A stretch of DNA of 64,000 nt from Flaccisagitta enflata (Eukaryota > Chaetognatha > Sagittoidea > Aphragmophora), in assembly GCA_965153355.1 (NCBI GenBank), contig OZ231127.1, positions 45,880,001-45,944,000 of the forward strand. The letters are read 5' to 3'. The translations under genes were made by a program, and so were the position numbers. The notes beneath the pieces are model-generated. The model searched no databases, was not told where the DNA came from, and was given only the letters and a program-made list of their open reading frames with translations. Shown in pieces: positions 9,953-21,690 of this stretch (its first letter is position 1; each line of letters begins with the position of its first letter).

Positions 9953-11892
9953 AAGCTTCAAAATTAGATCCCGACTGTAATTTTTGAAGCTTTCTCGTCG
10001 TGTAAACGCGACTCGAGAGGATACATTTGACAAAAAAATTTCAAAAAAAAAAAAAAACAAGAATTAAAAAAAAAAAAATAATAACAGTAGTTGGAGACGA
10101 TGACAGTAGTTGAAGATGATGACAGTAGTTGAAGATGATGACAGTAGTTGAAGATGATGACAGTAGTGAGGATGATGACAAAAGTTAAAGATGTTGACGA
10201 AAGTTAAAGATGACAAAAGTTGAAGATGATGACAAAAGTTAAAGATGATGACAGAAGTTGAGGATGATGACAGAAGTTGAAGATGATGACAGAAGTTGAA
10301 GATGATGACAGAAGTTGAAGATGATGACAGAAGTTGAAGATGATGACAGTAGTTGAAGATGATGACAGAAGATCAAGATGATGATAGAAGATCAAGATGA
10401 TGACGGAAGTTGAAGATGATGACAGAAGTTGAAGATGATGACAGAAGTTGAAATTGATGACAGAAGTTGAAGATGATAACAGAAGTTGAAGATGATAACA
10501 GTAGTTGAAGATGATGACAGAAGTTGAAGATGATGACAGTAGCTAAAGATAATGACAGTAGTTGAAAATGATAACAGTAGTTGAAAATGATGACAGTAGT
10601 TGAAGATGATGAAAGAAATTGAAGATAAATCTTAAAATACATTATAGCAAACCTAAAGAAAAATCAGAATGTAATGAACGAGCAAGTAAAAAATTCATCA
10701 ACTCCAATCCTCTATATAAGACAGCATGCCCTCGAAGCCAACATTTAGGGTATCAAAATTGGTAGAAATAGAAAAATACATGAGTGAAAGTAGAAAAGCA
10801 AGTGAATAAAAGTGATTGAGATAAGACTTGCATGAAATTTAAAAGCAAAATTTGCATCCATTTAGCAACAGACTGAGATTTAGCTTATACTACTGAAGAA
10901 GATTTACTGAAAATTTCTACAAATTACTTTTTTGTCACTGACTAAGGGTTGGTCGAAATTATAAGTTTGCATAGAAAATGAAAAAATGAAAAAACAAAGA
11001 ACATAATTCTCTTCCTAAATCGTTTCTTAAAAGAACTATGTTTTTGAAAATGCAAAATTCTTCTAGGTGTGGCTTTCTCATATTTCGACCTCAGAAAATA
11101 GAAAAAAATGTCAACAAGATTTCCCTAAAAATCTTCATTTTCTTGCCATTTTCCGTGAGAATTGCTTTTCAAAAGGCGACTCACAGCGTAAAATATGAAA
11201 AAGACATACATATCAAGTGTATCATATGACAACTTGAGCAAAGAAAACATTTGTGGATTAATAATTAATCCATTATTTATGCAAAAGTGGGGTGAAGCAT
11301 CTCATTTTTTTCTGGCAGATTTGACGTCACAAATCGCCCAAGTCCTAGTAACATATTACTATATTAATAAGCTAATATCCTATAAACCAGATTTAATTCG
11401 AATTTTGCAGAGGCTGTTCACTTAATATCCTTTATTTGTATACCAAATTAAAAAAAAATTCACACAACTTTACTACCCTTTGCCTATGTAAACTGTCTAA
11501 GTCTATTACTACATAGATAAGCTAATACCTAATCAACTAGTCTTCTGATTTAATTCAAATTTTGCAGGGGTCGTTTATTTACTACCCTCTACTTGTATAC
11601 CAAATTGAGAAAAAAATTCATAAACTTTTAATACCCTCTACCTGTGTAAACCACTAAGTCCCAACTAGATATTACTACAAAAATAATAGGCAAAGGGTAG
11701 TAAAAGTTTATGAATTTTTTTGAAAATTGGTACACAAGCTCCTATTTACCTATAAACAACACTATCAAAGTTTCATAAAATTCTGAAGTTCGGTTCAAAA
11801 GATATGAGAGGGTTTTAAACCCACAGAGGAACACACTATGTAACGCTGCTACTTCATAGTCACCGATAAAAACTGTTTGTCGGGGACAAAAA
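9953..11892 (+). mobile_element. Family H element, copy 1 (hairpin and minisatellite)
   Basis: Order of parts: an AGCTTCAAAATT/AATTTTTGAAGCT hairpin, CTCGTCGTGTAAACGCGACTC, an A-rich segment and 19-bp minisatellite (10083-10630). Then come tandem 160-bp-scale units containing TTTTGCAGGGG and a terminal imperfect hairpin AGTCACCGATAAAAACTG followed by TTTGTCGGGGAC and A-run. The same parts occur in the same order at 51629-53697. It encodes no protein. Non-autonomous Helitron/Helentron-like is the closest class I can suggest. Confidence 0.65.
10083..10630 (+). repeat. 19-bp minisatellite TAGTTGAAGATGATGACAG
   Basis: About 28 imperfect units. Because 19 is not divisible by 3, all frames give the same 19-residue peptide cycle. 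Variant units (AAAGTTAAAG, AGATCAAGATG) cluster toward 10170-10400. It is shared with 51932-52140 and 52430-52490. Confidence 0.9.
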
Positions 11893-11946
11893 AATTCACA
11901 TACCTTTACCACCCTTTGCCTATGTAAATTGCCCAGTACCATATTA

Positions 11947-13203
11947 CAGTAGATGGCGTCTAGAGTTATTACTACAGAGGAACCCATATCAAGAAGAGAA
12001 ATAAATTCAAAAGATTGATATTTGAAGTATAAACTTTTTAAACTAATATAAGGATGCTTTATTGACAATGGGTGTTGGTTGCCATGGAAATACATCCTCA
12101 TGAAGTCACTCTAAAATATCAATATTTTGTTAAATTTGGTTGAAAGAACATAGTTTCAATTTAAATTTGCTAAAATTTCTCATATGGTTTGTAAGAATAT
12201 CGCTCATTTAGTTGTTTTAAGGAAAGCTAACTATGTGTGACAGCCCTATGATGCTGCCTTGCAACCGCCAAACAAGCAATATTTTAACAGAAGATACTGA
12301 GGGAAAGTTTTAGCAAATTTGATTTTGAGCTACACTTTTTATCTTTTATAAGAACCTAGTTTATAAGAACATCAAGCCTTGAAATTGCTCAAAAATTAAG
12401 AACATTGTAGTTATTTTATTAGTAGCTATCTCTATCTCTTTCAAAAGCTTAAAAAAAATGATGTTCTTTTAAAAAACAAAAAATGTATGTTCCCTCAAAA
12501 AATTTCTCAAAATATTGATAATATAGCAAGAATATACAGTCAGTGGACAAAACACAATAGGTATATATATCACTCCGTTGATTTTGATCCAACCCATTGC
12601 TATTGAACAGAATGCTGTAAACAACAAGTAGTTGTTGGAATTACAGCCGGCTGTTAAGTTACAAAGACGGCAAAAATCCAACTTTCACCAAATAGAATGA
12701 GACCTGCAGATTCATGATCCTGATGAAATTCTGAAAGTTTGATATGTCACACTTAACACTTTTTATAAAAAATAATTTTTTAAACATTTTGTTATAATTG
12801 AATTAAACAATTATAAACATTTTTATTTTCATATAAAAGTATATGTTGTGACATATCAAATTTCTCAGAATTACATCAGGATTATGAATCTGCAGGTTTT
12901 ATTCTATTTGGTAAAAGTTGGATTTTTGCCAACTTTGTAACTTAACAGCTGGCTGTAATTTCAATAACCAGTTGTTTACAGCATTCTGTTCGACATCAGT
13001 GGGTTGGATCAAAACAAACAGAGTGATATATATACCTATTGTGTTTTGTCCATTGACTGTATATGGAAATGTGATAACATGGCAACCAACACCCATCGTC
13101 AATCAAGCATTTATTAGTTTATATTCCATATATCAATCTCTTAGATTTATTTGTCTGCTTCATATAAGTTCCCCCGTATTTCCAATCTAGACGACATCCA
13201 CTG
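11947..13203. mobile_element. Large foldback element, TA duplication
   Basis: Termini are CAGTAGATGGCGTCTAGAGT and, inverted, CAGTGGATGTCGTCTAGATT, flanked by TA (11945-11946 and 13204-13205). The innermost arms, roughly 12534-12790 and 12800-13064, pair almost continuously. Sequence at 12170-12320 resembles the centre of the foldback at 61679-62241. There is no transposase frame. TA targets suggest a Tc1/mariner-superfamily origin. Confidence 0.75.
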
Positions 13204-13205
13204 TA

Positions 13206-13545
13206 TCTCATATTCAATTCAAATTGTATGCCCGATTAAAATATCACATATCTATACTATACTTAGCCTATGTAAATCGCCTAAGTTCTTGTGACATACA
13301 ATCTAACCCCACCCTAACGGATTTTAGGGGACCAATAATTTGTAAAAATGTTGATTTTTGGAAATTGACAGGAAACTTTAATTGAATGTAAACAGATGTT
13401 TTCTCAAGATTTGAAGCCTTTGTATGTTCTTATGATATTCTTGATTTTGAGGCTATTTGAAGCCTTGATGTTCTTTCAGAATAGGTTCTTATAAAAAAAA
13501 GTGTAATCCTTTTGCAATATTCAAATCAATTGCTACAAAATTTTT
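13206..13545. other. Gene-free, remnants of short repeats
   Basis: Includes CCCACCCTAACGGATTTTAG, resembling one end of the CAGTTGAACC-type MITEs, and TCTCAAGATTTGAAGCCTTTGT, which also occurs near 7319. No gene signal. Confidence 0.45.
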
Positions 13546-13547
13546 TT

Positions 13548-13791
13548 GTTGCGTGCTACGCGACTCTACACCCCGCTATGTCGGTCCATCTGTCGGTCGG
13601 TCCGTCTGTTGGTCCGTCCGTCGGTCCTTCCATCGGTAGATCCGTTGGTCCGTCCATCAGTCCGCCTATCTGTCCGTCCGTCCATCACACTTTACTATTT
13701 GGCGTTTATGGGGTTCTTGGCCTCACGGCTCCTGCCCAAATGCTCCACTGACCTCATGCGACTTGGGTAGCCGTGTATACGGCCTCGTTTC
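13548..13791 (+). repeat. Family A dispersed repeat
   Basis: Begins GTTGCGTGCTACGCGACTCT, continues with GTCGGTCCGTC-type repeats, CACTTTACT, GGCCTCACGGCTCCTGCCCA and ends with GTAGCCGTGTATACGGCC. The left end contains the palindrome CGCGT-x-ACGCG type. Opposite orientation to the copy at 7533. Confidence 0.7.
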
Positions 13792-14188
13792 TAAATAAAG
13801 TTGAATAATTTCTAATAAAATTAGAATGATAACAATCATTAGATTAATTATTTCATGAAAAGAAATTCCCTACTTTTGCTATATGAAGCACCCAAACAGA
13901 CATACCGATCGACATAGCAAGGTGTAGAGTCGTGTGTCCGCGACTAAATAGGAAAAGAGCGAGCCATCAATTTTTTTCGAGAAAGTATTGGGAAAGCTAG
14001 TGTGAGATCCTCCCGCTGGATGATCCCTCTTTCGAGCTAGTTTCCGATGATCGCTCACCTAGTTTGAGATGATCCTCTCTATTTTTCAATAGAAATTAGC
14101 TATTTATTTTTAGTTCTGAACAATTTTTTGATGTTTACAGTCCCTATCATCATAGAAGAAACCAAAACTAATGGTTTTCTTAAGTATT
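13792..14188. other. Gene-free, family A end at 13895-13950
   Basis: A family A right end in reverse orientation (GTGTAGAGTCGTGTGTCCGC) is at about 13920-13945. The rest is AT-rich with repeated GATGATC words near 14020-14075. Confidence 0.45.
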
Positions 14189-15110
14189 AAGAATAAAATT
14201 AATGAATCTGAATATGATGATTCGGAGATGCGCTCAGAAAACGAGGATCTGAATAGTCTAGGATGTTAGGGTTAAAATTTTTTTTGAATTTTTTTTATTG
14301 CCTAACTTTACTAAATTTAGAAATCTAGTCTATTTTCAAGTGCTCTTTCATGTAAAAAGCAGATCTAAGTCAAAAGATGAAAAAGTTGCTGCAAATTGCT
14401 GCAAATACTTGGAAACTTTGCTGTAAATATCTTTAATCACATAAAAAGTTGAGTTAAAGTCACAAAACCTTGTTTTTATCTACATAAGTGTATAAAGAAT
14501 AGAATTAATGAATCTGAATATGATGATTCAGAGATGCGCTCAGAAAATGAGGATCTGAATAGTCTAGGATGTTTGGGATAAAAATTTTTCTGAATTTTTT
14601 TTAATGCCTAACTTTAAAAAATTTAGGAATCTAGTCTATTTTTAAGTGCTCTTTCATATAAAAAGCAGATCTAAGTCAAAAGATAAACAAGTTGCTGCAA
14701 ATTGCTGCAAATACTTGGAAACTTTGCTATTAATATCTTTAATTACATAAGAAGTTGAGTTAAAGCCACAAAACCTTGTTTAAATCTACATAAGTGTATT
14801 AAGAATAGAATTAATGAATCTGAATATGATGATTCAGAGATGCACTCAGAAAACAAGGATCTGAATAGTCTAGGATGTTAGGGTTAAAATTTTTCTGAAT
14901 TTTTTTTATTGCCTAACTTAACTAAATTTAGGAATCTAGTCTATTTTTAAGTGCTCTTTCATATAAAAAGCAGATCTAAGTCAAAAGATGAACAAGTTGC
15001 TGCAAATTGCTGCAAATACTTGGAAACTTTGCTGTAAATATCTTTAATTACATAAAAAGTTGAGTTAAAGCCACATCTAAATCTACATAAGTGTATAAGC
15101 CACTATCTGG
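14189..15110 (+). repeat. 307-bp tandem repeat, about three units
   Basis: Units start near 14189, 14496 and 14802 with AATTAATGAATCTGAATATG and each contains AAAAGCAGATCTAAGTC and TTGCTGCAAATTGCTGCAAA. A single inverted, diverged copy with downstream sequence lies at 55632-56030. No coding frame is conserved between units. Confidence 0.85.
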
Positions 15111-15716
15111 TAAGATTTTAGGATGTTTCAGCAAATTTATGAGATGCAGCACGTTGCTGAGATATTGCATTAAATTGTGAAATATAAGTGAATAAATATA
15201 TCTACTGTTGGACACAATATAACATGAATTTTGTATTTTCATTAGGACATAGGTTTGAATAGTGTGCATTAACAAACTTACAAAGCGCAATTTGTAGTGA
15301 TATTAATCCTTAGGGTTTTCCCTTGGAAAATCTCCTGGTAGAAAAACTTTTAAAAGTGAGCTGAGCATTGATGCAAAATATCAAAGTTAGCTCTTGGATT
15401 TCCCAGGTTAAATCCCCAGTTAAAATCAAATTGCAGAGTGAAGCGGGCTTTACTGAAAAATATTAGTTTGCTCCTGAGGAATTCCTAATTATAATTATTT
15501 TTTTTAGTAAACATGGTTTTGCTGAAAACAAGGCACAAAGAGCACGGATTTGCATTTTTGTCTTAAACGAATTGTTTGAAGAAATCAGCCTCACAACTTT
15601 TTTTATTCATTAATAGATGTCATGTTTTTTGTTCTCAACAAAAGACCAGCGATTACAATGTAAGAAATTGATGATAAACTCGATGACAGGCACCAAAGGC
15701 AAGAGAGTACCTGGCC
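15111..15716. other. Gene-free, half MITE near 15283
   Basis: AAGCGCAATTTGTAGTGATA near 15285 resembles an end of the MITE at 15717-16198, but I see no partner end. The rest is unassigned AT-rich DNA. Confidence 0.4.
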
Positions 15717-16198
15717 CACAGCGCAATCTGTAGTACAAAAAGGTGACATTAATGCCCCGGGCAAAAGCCCCGATGTCCCCGGTGAAAGAAAGTTAAATTT
15801 AAATATGCCCGGTTCTATGCCCCGTTAAAAGTTAGTGAAAAAAATGATTCAGGGAGTAAACGGGGACTTAACTGGGCATATGCCCCGTTTAGTTTAATTT
15901 TTCTTAATCAAAAATACTTCGATGAAAATCAGTAAACCTTTTTTTCAGTGGCTTTCTTCAGGTTGATTTCTATCGTGAAAATCTTTAGGGATTAAATGGG
16001 GACTTAATGGGGCATATGCCCCGTTTAGTTTAGAAATGAAAAAAAATAAGTTAGTCTAAATAGGGGATTTCCTGGGGAATTCCCCCAGGATCAAACTCTG
16101 ACATTTTTAGATTATGCCCGGTTCACTTATAAATAATTGTAAAGGGGGAATTCCCAGGGAATTCCCGGGGCATTGATATCACTACAGATTGCGCTGTG
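15717..16198. mobile_element. MITE with perfect 18-bp TIRs and 5-bp duplication
   Basis: Ends are CACAGCGCAATCTGTAGT (15717-15734) and its exact complement (16181-16198). The target duplication TGGCC is exact at 15712-15716 and 16199-16203. The interior is built of inverted ATGCCCCG and GGGGAATTCCC words. CAC-ended termini with 5-bp GC-rich duplications are the pattern of Transib/RAG-related elements. No transposase is present, so the assignment rests on termini alone. Confidence 0.85.
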
Positions 16199-16203
16199 TG
16201 GCC

Positions 16204-17257
16204 TTCAACAAGAGTATTACAACAGATCATTTCCGCTACAATTTTGATGTGATTTCGACGCGCCTCTTAATCGCCACGCGACTTCCATTTCTGGTTAACG
16301 CTAAAACTGTGGTTTCCAATTATTTTTTTCCAGTTTTCAGGGCACTTATCATTTGTTGTATTGGCATTGTCCTTCCATTAATCAGTTTCTATGAGTATTG
16401 ATTTTACAACCTTATTGTTACTGTCAAACATTTGGCATGGGTCTTTTTTTTATCATTACTTCTAGAAAACCACACCCAAGTTAGGCTGAGTTTTAAGTCA
16501 CTTTCCCTGTATTTGGCTATTTTTTATGCAAATTTTTCCATTTTCTTGTCAAGGGGATTACTGTTTTATTGGTGATACTAACAACGTGATTTTGTTAGCA
16601 CTATCACATGCTAGTGTTCTTATATGCAAAATAAACACAAGGAAATTAGAGGAGAGAGAGAGAAAAAAACCATAAAGTGCGACCTATCAAATGAATTGGA
16701 ACTTTATCAGGATTAACATTATGCTGTCAAAAAATAGGTCAAATCAACATAAAAAATTTTCTTTGCAAAATAATGCTTAAAATCTTGAATTTTTTATTTT
16801 TTCTCAAAAAGCACCTCGGGTAAGATTTTCTACTTGATGGTTCTTGGTTTCTATACTCATAAACTCTGCAAAAGTGCAAAAAAAAGTAAAATCATTCTTG
16901 TCTCAAACCTTATGTGAGACAGTAGTGTTATATACAGACACATCCTGTGACTGTCACTTAGCAAGTGAATGAAGAAGTTGTAGAAATGCTCAATTACGTT
17001 CAAAGAATTAGAAGAATAGGCAGTGGCACTAAGAAATCTTATTCTTTTTGAACAATAGGTGAATCTGTCTATTACCCTCCCCAAACAAGTTCAACATGAC
17101 TTAGTAAACTATTGGGCCTGTTATGATTCCAATATTCATGAATATTGGCCTTATCCCAGTCTGTTGTTTCTCTTTAAGTTGGGTTTATGGGGTAGTCCCA
17201 GATGGGCATTTAACTTTTGGTTCAACACAGAATTGAGGTATGAAACAGTTTGTGTGC
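16204..17257. other. No gene seen
   Basis: AT-rich sequence with short non-overlapping frames lacking motifs. No tandem repeats, TIR pair or splice-supported exon chain was found. Confidence 0.4.
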
Positions 17258-17259
17258 TA

Positions 17260-17804
17260 CAGGGTCTTCAATCTCGACTGGGAAAAAGTGTTAAGCTTTT
17301 GCTCTCAGCTGCTTTTTCTCACTAGTCAGGAATTTGTTTTCTTTTATAGTACTATGTTTGACGTTTTTTGTGTCAAAATTTCATTGGTCTGCGTCAAATA
17401 TTCTGCCTACAACATCAATTTGAAATAAAACATGTATTTATGACTCAAGCTTCATTTCTCTTTTTTTCATCAGAATTTTTTTCCCTCATTTTTGATCAGT
17501 TTGAGCTACAAATACCTAAAAGTCTCAAATTAAAGATGTTTTTTTAAAATTTGTAAAGATATCTTTAACTGAAACAAATCTGATATTAGCTGCTCATGAA
17601 AAGGCTAAATTTAGCTATATCTGAAAATGCTTGTTTTTCTTTAAATTGATGTTGTGGTCAAAGTATTCAACACAGATTAATGAAATTTTGACACAAAAAA
17701 CGTCAAACATAATACTGCAAAAGAAAAGAAATTCCAAACTAGTGAGAAAAACCAGCTGAGAGCAAAAGCTTAACACTTTTTCCCAGTCCAGATTGAAGAC
17801 CCTG
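17260..17804. mobile_element. Foldback element CAGGGTCTTCAATC, TA duplication
   Basis: The left end CAGGGTCTTCAATCTCGACT pairs with the right end AGTCCAGATTGAAGACCCTG. TA flanks both sides (17258-17259 and 17805-17806). The arms are about 200 bp and pair with few mismatches. The same predicted peptide appears on opposite strands because of this symmetry, so those frames are not genes. Confidence 0.85.
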
Positions 17805-17806
17805 TA

Positions 17807-19660
17807 TGTCAAGCATAGAAAGCCTCATTAAAGTATGGAGAGGGCTGATTTGCAGATAATGGACTGATGTGGGCCCTGGGTAGACAGATTTGAGACTTGA
17901 GAAGGCATACCCACAGATTGGGAATGAAGATTTGTCAAAGGGGATGAATTACAAAATCCTGTTCAACACACGACCTTGCATTTGTCTGACCATCTATTTA
18001 GTAATTCATTTGTCCCCCCTTCTGCCATCTCAGACCTGTAATTAGTCCTATAAGGCCTGCCCTCTTAGACCCTTGATCAGCCCTTTGAAACCTGAAATTA
18101 AATTAAATTAAATCAAAAAAGGTTTTTCAAGCCTCAGTATTGGTCATCTACAAAATATTTTCTTAAGGCCCCTCCAAACCTCAATATTTTCTCTCTCAGA
18201 CTTCAAACAGCCCTATCAAGCCTTATAAGATCTAGTCCTTCAATGCTTCCAGTCAGCCCTCATTGACCTCTATTTATATTAACTCCCAAAGGATTATTAA
18301 CATTCAGGGGCCTTAAAGGCCTTGTCAGCCCTTTAACATTCTAAAATCTTCTCAGTCAGGCTTTGGTCCTTGAATCAGGTCACATGCCTCTTCAAGTCAG
18401 CCTTGAAGCAGCGTTCTTAATATCAGACCTTCAATCAATACCTTATACAGTGGGACGAACAAAAGTGCCTTTGTGTTTTACTGGATTTTGTCCCCTTTAG
18501 GATTGCTTCCCTGCTTCCTCCTACAATCACAGTCATACAATGCAGAGCAAAGGGTATCACTGACTACATATTGTCAATGGGTGACTAGTACTATCTTCGC
18601 CAAAAGAAATGCGACACACATTCGTTCATAAAACTTGAAAGCTCCCACTGTCGCAACATAATTTTGAAATTCGATTTGACGCATATTTCGATAAAACATC
18701 TCCAAATGCTCTATTTAGTGCTAGTTTGATTTTCATATGAGTGTCCAAAGAGTCAAAAATTAATTTTCAAAATCCTCTAAAATATTCCCCAAAAAAACTT
18801 TGTTTTGGTGCAATTGACTGATGAACTACCAACAACTACTCATATGTGGTACCGTTACCAAGGTAAAAAGATGGTTTATCACCTCACAAGGTTCCAAAAT
18901 TGAGTCGCCATGCAATCCGCCAAAAAAGTTTGAAGTGTTTGCCATGCTCTCGATGAAAATGATAAAATTTGATAAAACATCACTGTTGTTTGAATGTTTT
19001 CCCTCCATGGTGGTCGTGCACTGATATCATCATTTTAACTCGCCTCTCCTCGCGTTCCGTTTAAATAAAAAAAAAGATTTACTTCATGAAAAATGAACGG
19101 TCCTCTCTTCCTTAATCAATCAACGGTTAGAATTTTTTCTAAAGGGTCTTTTTTGGGGCTACTGAATTTCCCGAGTTGAATGATCATGAGTTGCGCTCAT
19201 TGAGCAGTCCTAGATTAAGGAATGTGGCAATATGTTATGTAACAAGCAATGAGTTCCAATGACAAAACAGATTCCATAGCCTGAATGATATGTAATTATG
19301 AATGCTACTAAAATCATTTGGCCTTTCTCCTCCTCCTTCTCCTGCAAAAATGGAGAAGAAAATCCAACGGTAGTGCGGAGGAGTGAAACCGGCGCCGCCT
19401 AATTTATTTTTTGTCAAAAATCGCTCTAGTTAAGTTATATTTATATATATGACGTATTTTATCTTGTTTATATTGCATATATAAAGAAACAATATCATAT
19501 CAAGGATTATTTATCAGTGTGGGCCACGGGCAGTCCAATATACAGTGTGAAACAGGCATTTTTTAATCATATATTCAACCAATGCTGAGCTGTAGTAATT
19601 TAATTGAATACAAACTCATAGAGGAGGCTCTTAATATGCCGTCTTCAATCTTCATTCATA
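17807..19660. other. No gene seen
   Basis: The 17870-18420 region is rich in GGCCTT/CAGCCCT words in both orientations, an ill-defined short repeat. A CAGTGGGACGAACAAAAGTG word near 18449 resembles a mariner-type terminus, but no partner is visible. No coding signal. Confidence 0.4.
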
Positions 19661-19665
19661 TTTTT

Positions 19666-19874
19666 AGTCGCGTGCTACGCGACTCTACACCTCGCTTTGT
19701 CGGTCCGTCTGTTGGTCCGTCGGTTGGTCCGTCCGTCTGTCACACTTTACTTTTTTTTGGTTTTTGCGGTCTATGGCCTCACTGCTCCTGCCCAAGTGAT
19801 CAAGTGACCTCAAATACGGCCCCTGCCCACCCGCACGCAACTGGGGTAGCCGTGTATCCGGCCTTGTTTTAATA
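19666..19874 (+). repeat. Family A dispersed repeat
   Basis: The most complete plus-oriented copy: AGTCGCGTGCTACGCGACTC, GTCGGTCCGTCTGTTGGTCC, CACTTTACTTTTTTT, CACTGCTCCTGCCCAAGTGA and ending CGTGTATCCGGCC. The first 19 bases form a perfect 8-bp-arm palindrome with a 3-bp loop. Confidence 0.75.
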
Positions 19875-20607
19875 GAATAAACTTCGTAAAATTTGCGAGC
19901 AAACGCCGTTGGCCGCGTCCAAATCGGCTTGGCGGTGCGGCGCGGCCAGCCTCGCAAAAGTTTAAAAAATCTAATCGAACAAAAATCCCTCCTGTGGCAG
20001 ACTTTTAACATGCGCGTAAGCTGTTTCTAAGCAAATGCCGCCGAATAATTTTTTTGTGGAATTGAAATTAACTATGAAGAAAAGTATACAGTCTAGCATA
20101 TCGTTGGAAAGCTCATGACAATAATATACACCAAAATGAGCAAAAAATAGGGATAATTGAGCAAGCATGCTCAAAAGTGAGTAAGCATTTCTTTAAATGA
20201 GCAGGTATACCTCAGGGTGGATTCAGATCTTTTTTTGAGCGAGTTAGCTCTAAACGGATGGAATTTACATAAAAATGAATCGAGTTTGGTCTTAGTTGAG
20301 CAAGTTTGCTCAAAAAATGAGCAAGTTTGTATATGCAATGGTATATGCAATGTTCTTAAAAAATCAGCCAATCTTTAGTCGCGTGCTACGCGACCCTGCC
20401 ACTGCTATGTCTGTCTGTCGGTCTGTTGGCCCTGGAGGGGACGAATTCCTGTAGAACACAGGGGGAATCTGTGAGTACATGCGTACATACATACATACCC
20501 CCTTCCCGCCCCATCCTAAGGGCTTAATTTTCTTCTGTTAATGTTCTGCTTTTGGCGGCGCAAAATTACGATTATATGAAGCGCTATTTGGTCAGATACC
20601 CAGACTG
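19875..20607. other. Gene-free, family A left end at 20375-20430
   Basis: AGTCGCGTGCTACGCGACCC followed by GTCTGTCTGTCGGTC is a truncated family A copy. GAGCAAG..GCTCAAAA words recur at 20155-20340. No coding signal. Confidence 0.5.
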
Positions 20608-21154
20608 CAGGGTGTTTCACATCAAATGATATATAAGAAAACAATGTTGTTCTGCTTCTAAAAATAAAACAATAATTCTGAAAATAGATTCATTAAGCTC
20701 CTAAGCTCCAATTTTTCTTGTAAAAATTTGATTGGTTTAAGTCGAGTAGTTTAGCCACAATATAGATTTGAAATAAAAATGAATATTTACAGTCAATGTG
20801 TTTTTCATCCTTAAAGTTTTTCTATAAATCATTCTCACGTCTAAACGGATTAAGCTACAGATACCAGATTGGACTCAAATGAAAGAAAATTAAAATATTT
20901 GAGACCAATCTGGCATCCGTTGCTCAAACTGTTTGGTCGTGAGAATGATTTGAAGAATAACTTTCAGGATGAAAAAAAAACATTGACAAAATTGATTGAA
21001 TATTTATTTTACTTCAAATCTATATTGTGGCTAAACTACTCAACTTAGACCGATGCAATTTTTACATGAAAAATTAGAGTTTAAGAGCTTTATAAATATT
21101 TTCAGAAGCAGAATGACATCGTTTCTTATACATCATTTGATGTGAAACACCCTG
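20608..21154. mobile_element. Foldback element CAGGGTGTTTCAC
   Basis: Ends CAGGGTGTTTCACATCAAAT and ATTTGATGTGAAACACCCTG are exact complements. The arms of about 270 bp meet near 20888. The right flank is TA and the left flank is not. The outer 13 bp are shared with the foldback at 50571-51567, so both belong to one terminal-repeat family with different interiors. Confidence 0.85.
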
Positions 21155-21224
21155 TATTTCAATATTGTATTCAACAAGGCCAACACCTAAAAGTCGCGTG
21201 CAAGACTTACACTATCACTTTATT

Positions 21225-21590
21225 TCATAACAACATGAATAAAATGTCTTTCATTGAATTAAATTGACACATAATGACTTAAAAATGATTTAAAATGACC
21301 AAAAATGACTGTGAACAACCTGAATTAACCTAATATGACTGAAATGTTTTTAATTGACTTAAATTGACTTTAAATGACTTAAATCGAGCTTGAATGACTT
21401 AAATAGAAGTTAACTGACCTAAATTGACTTAAATTGACTTAAAACCACTAAACTGACGTAAACAATTAAAAAAACTCAAATGACTTCAATTGACTAAAAT
21501 TGACTTAAAATGACCTAAGATGACTTAAAAAGATCGAATTTGACTTTTTATGACCTAATTTACTTAAAATGAGTGACTAGGAATAAAACG
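21225..21590 (+). repeat. Degenerate TGACTTAAA minisatellite
   Basis: Many imperfect units such as AAATTGACTTAAAATGACC with a spacing near 11 bp. No coding frame. Confidence 0.75.
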
Positions 21591-21602
21591 AAGAAAAAAA
21601 AG

Positions 21603-21690
21603 TAAAATGTGACCAACCAACCGATCGACTGACCGACCGACCAACCAACAGACAAAGCGGGGTGTAGAGTCGCGTAGCACGCAACTAAAA
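21603..21690 (-). repeat. Family A right-end fragment
   Basis: AAAATGTGACCAACCAACCG through GTGTAGAGTCGCGTAGCACG, ending in the family A palindrome. The internal block is missing. Confidence 0.6.

Noticed and set aside
17240-17812. Similar peptides on both strands (RVFNLDWEKVLSFCSQL)
   Set aside because: This is a consequence of the foldback arms of the element at 17260-17804. No transposase domain is present.
18447-18470. Mariner-like terminus CAGTGGGACGAACAAAAGTG
   Set aside because: I found no inverted partner or transposase frame in the following 2 kb.
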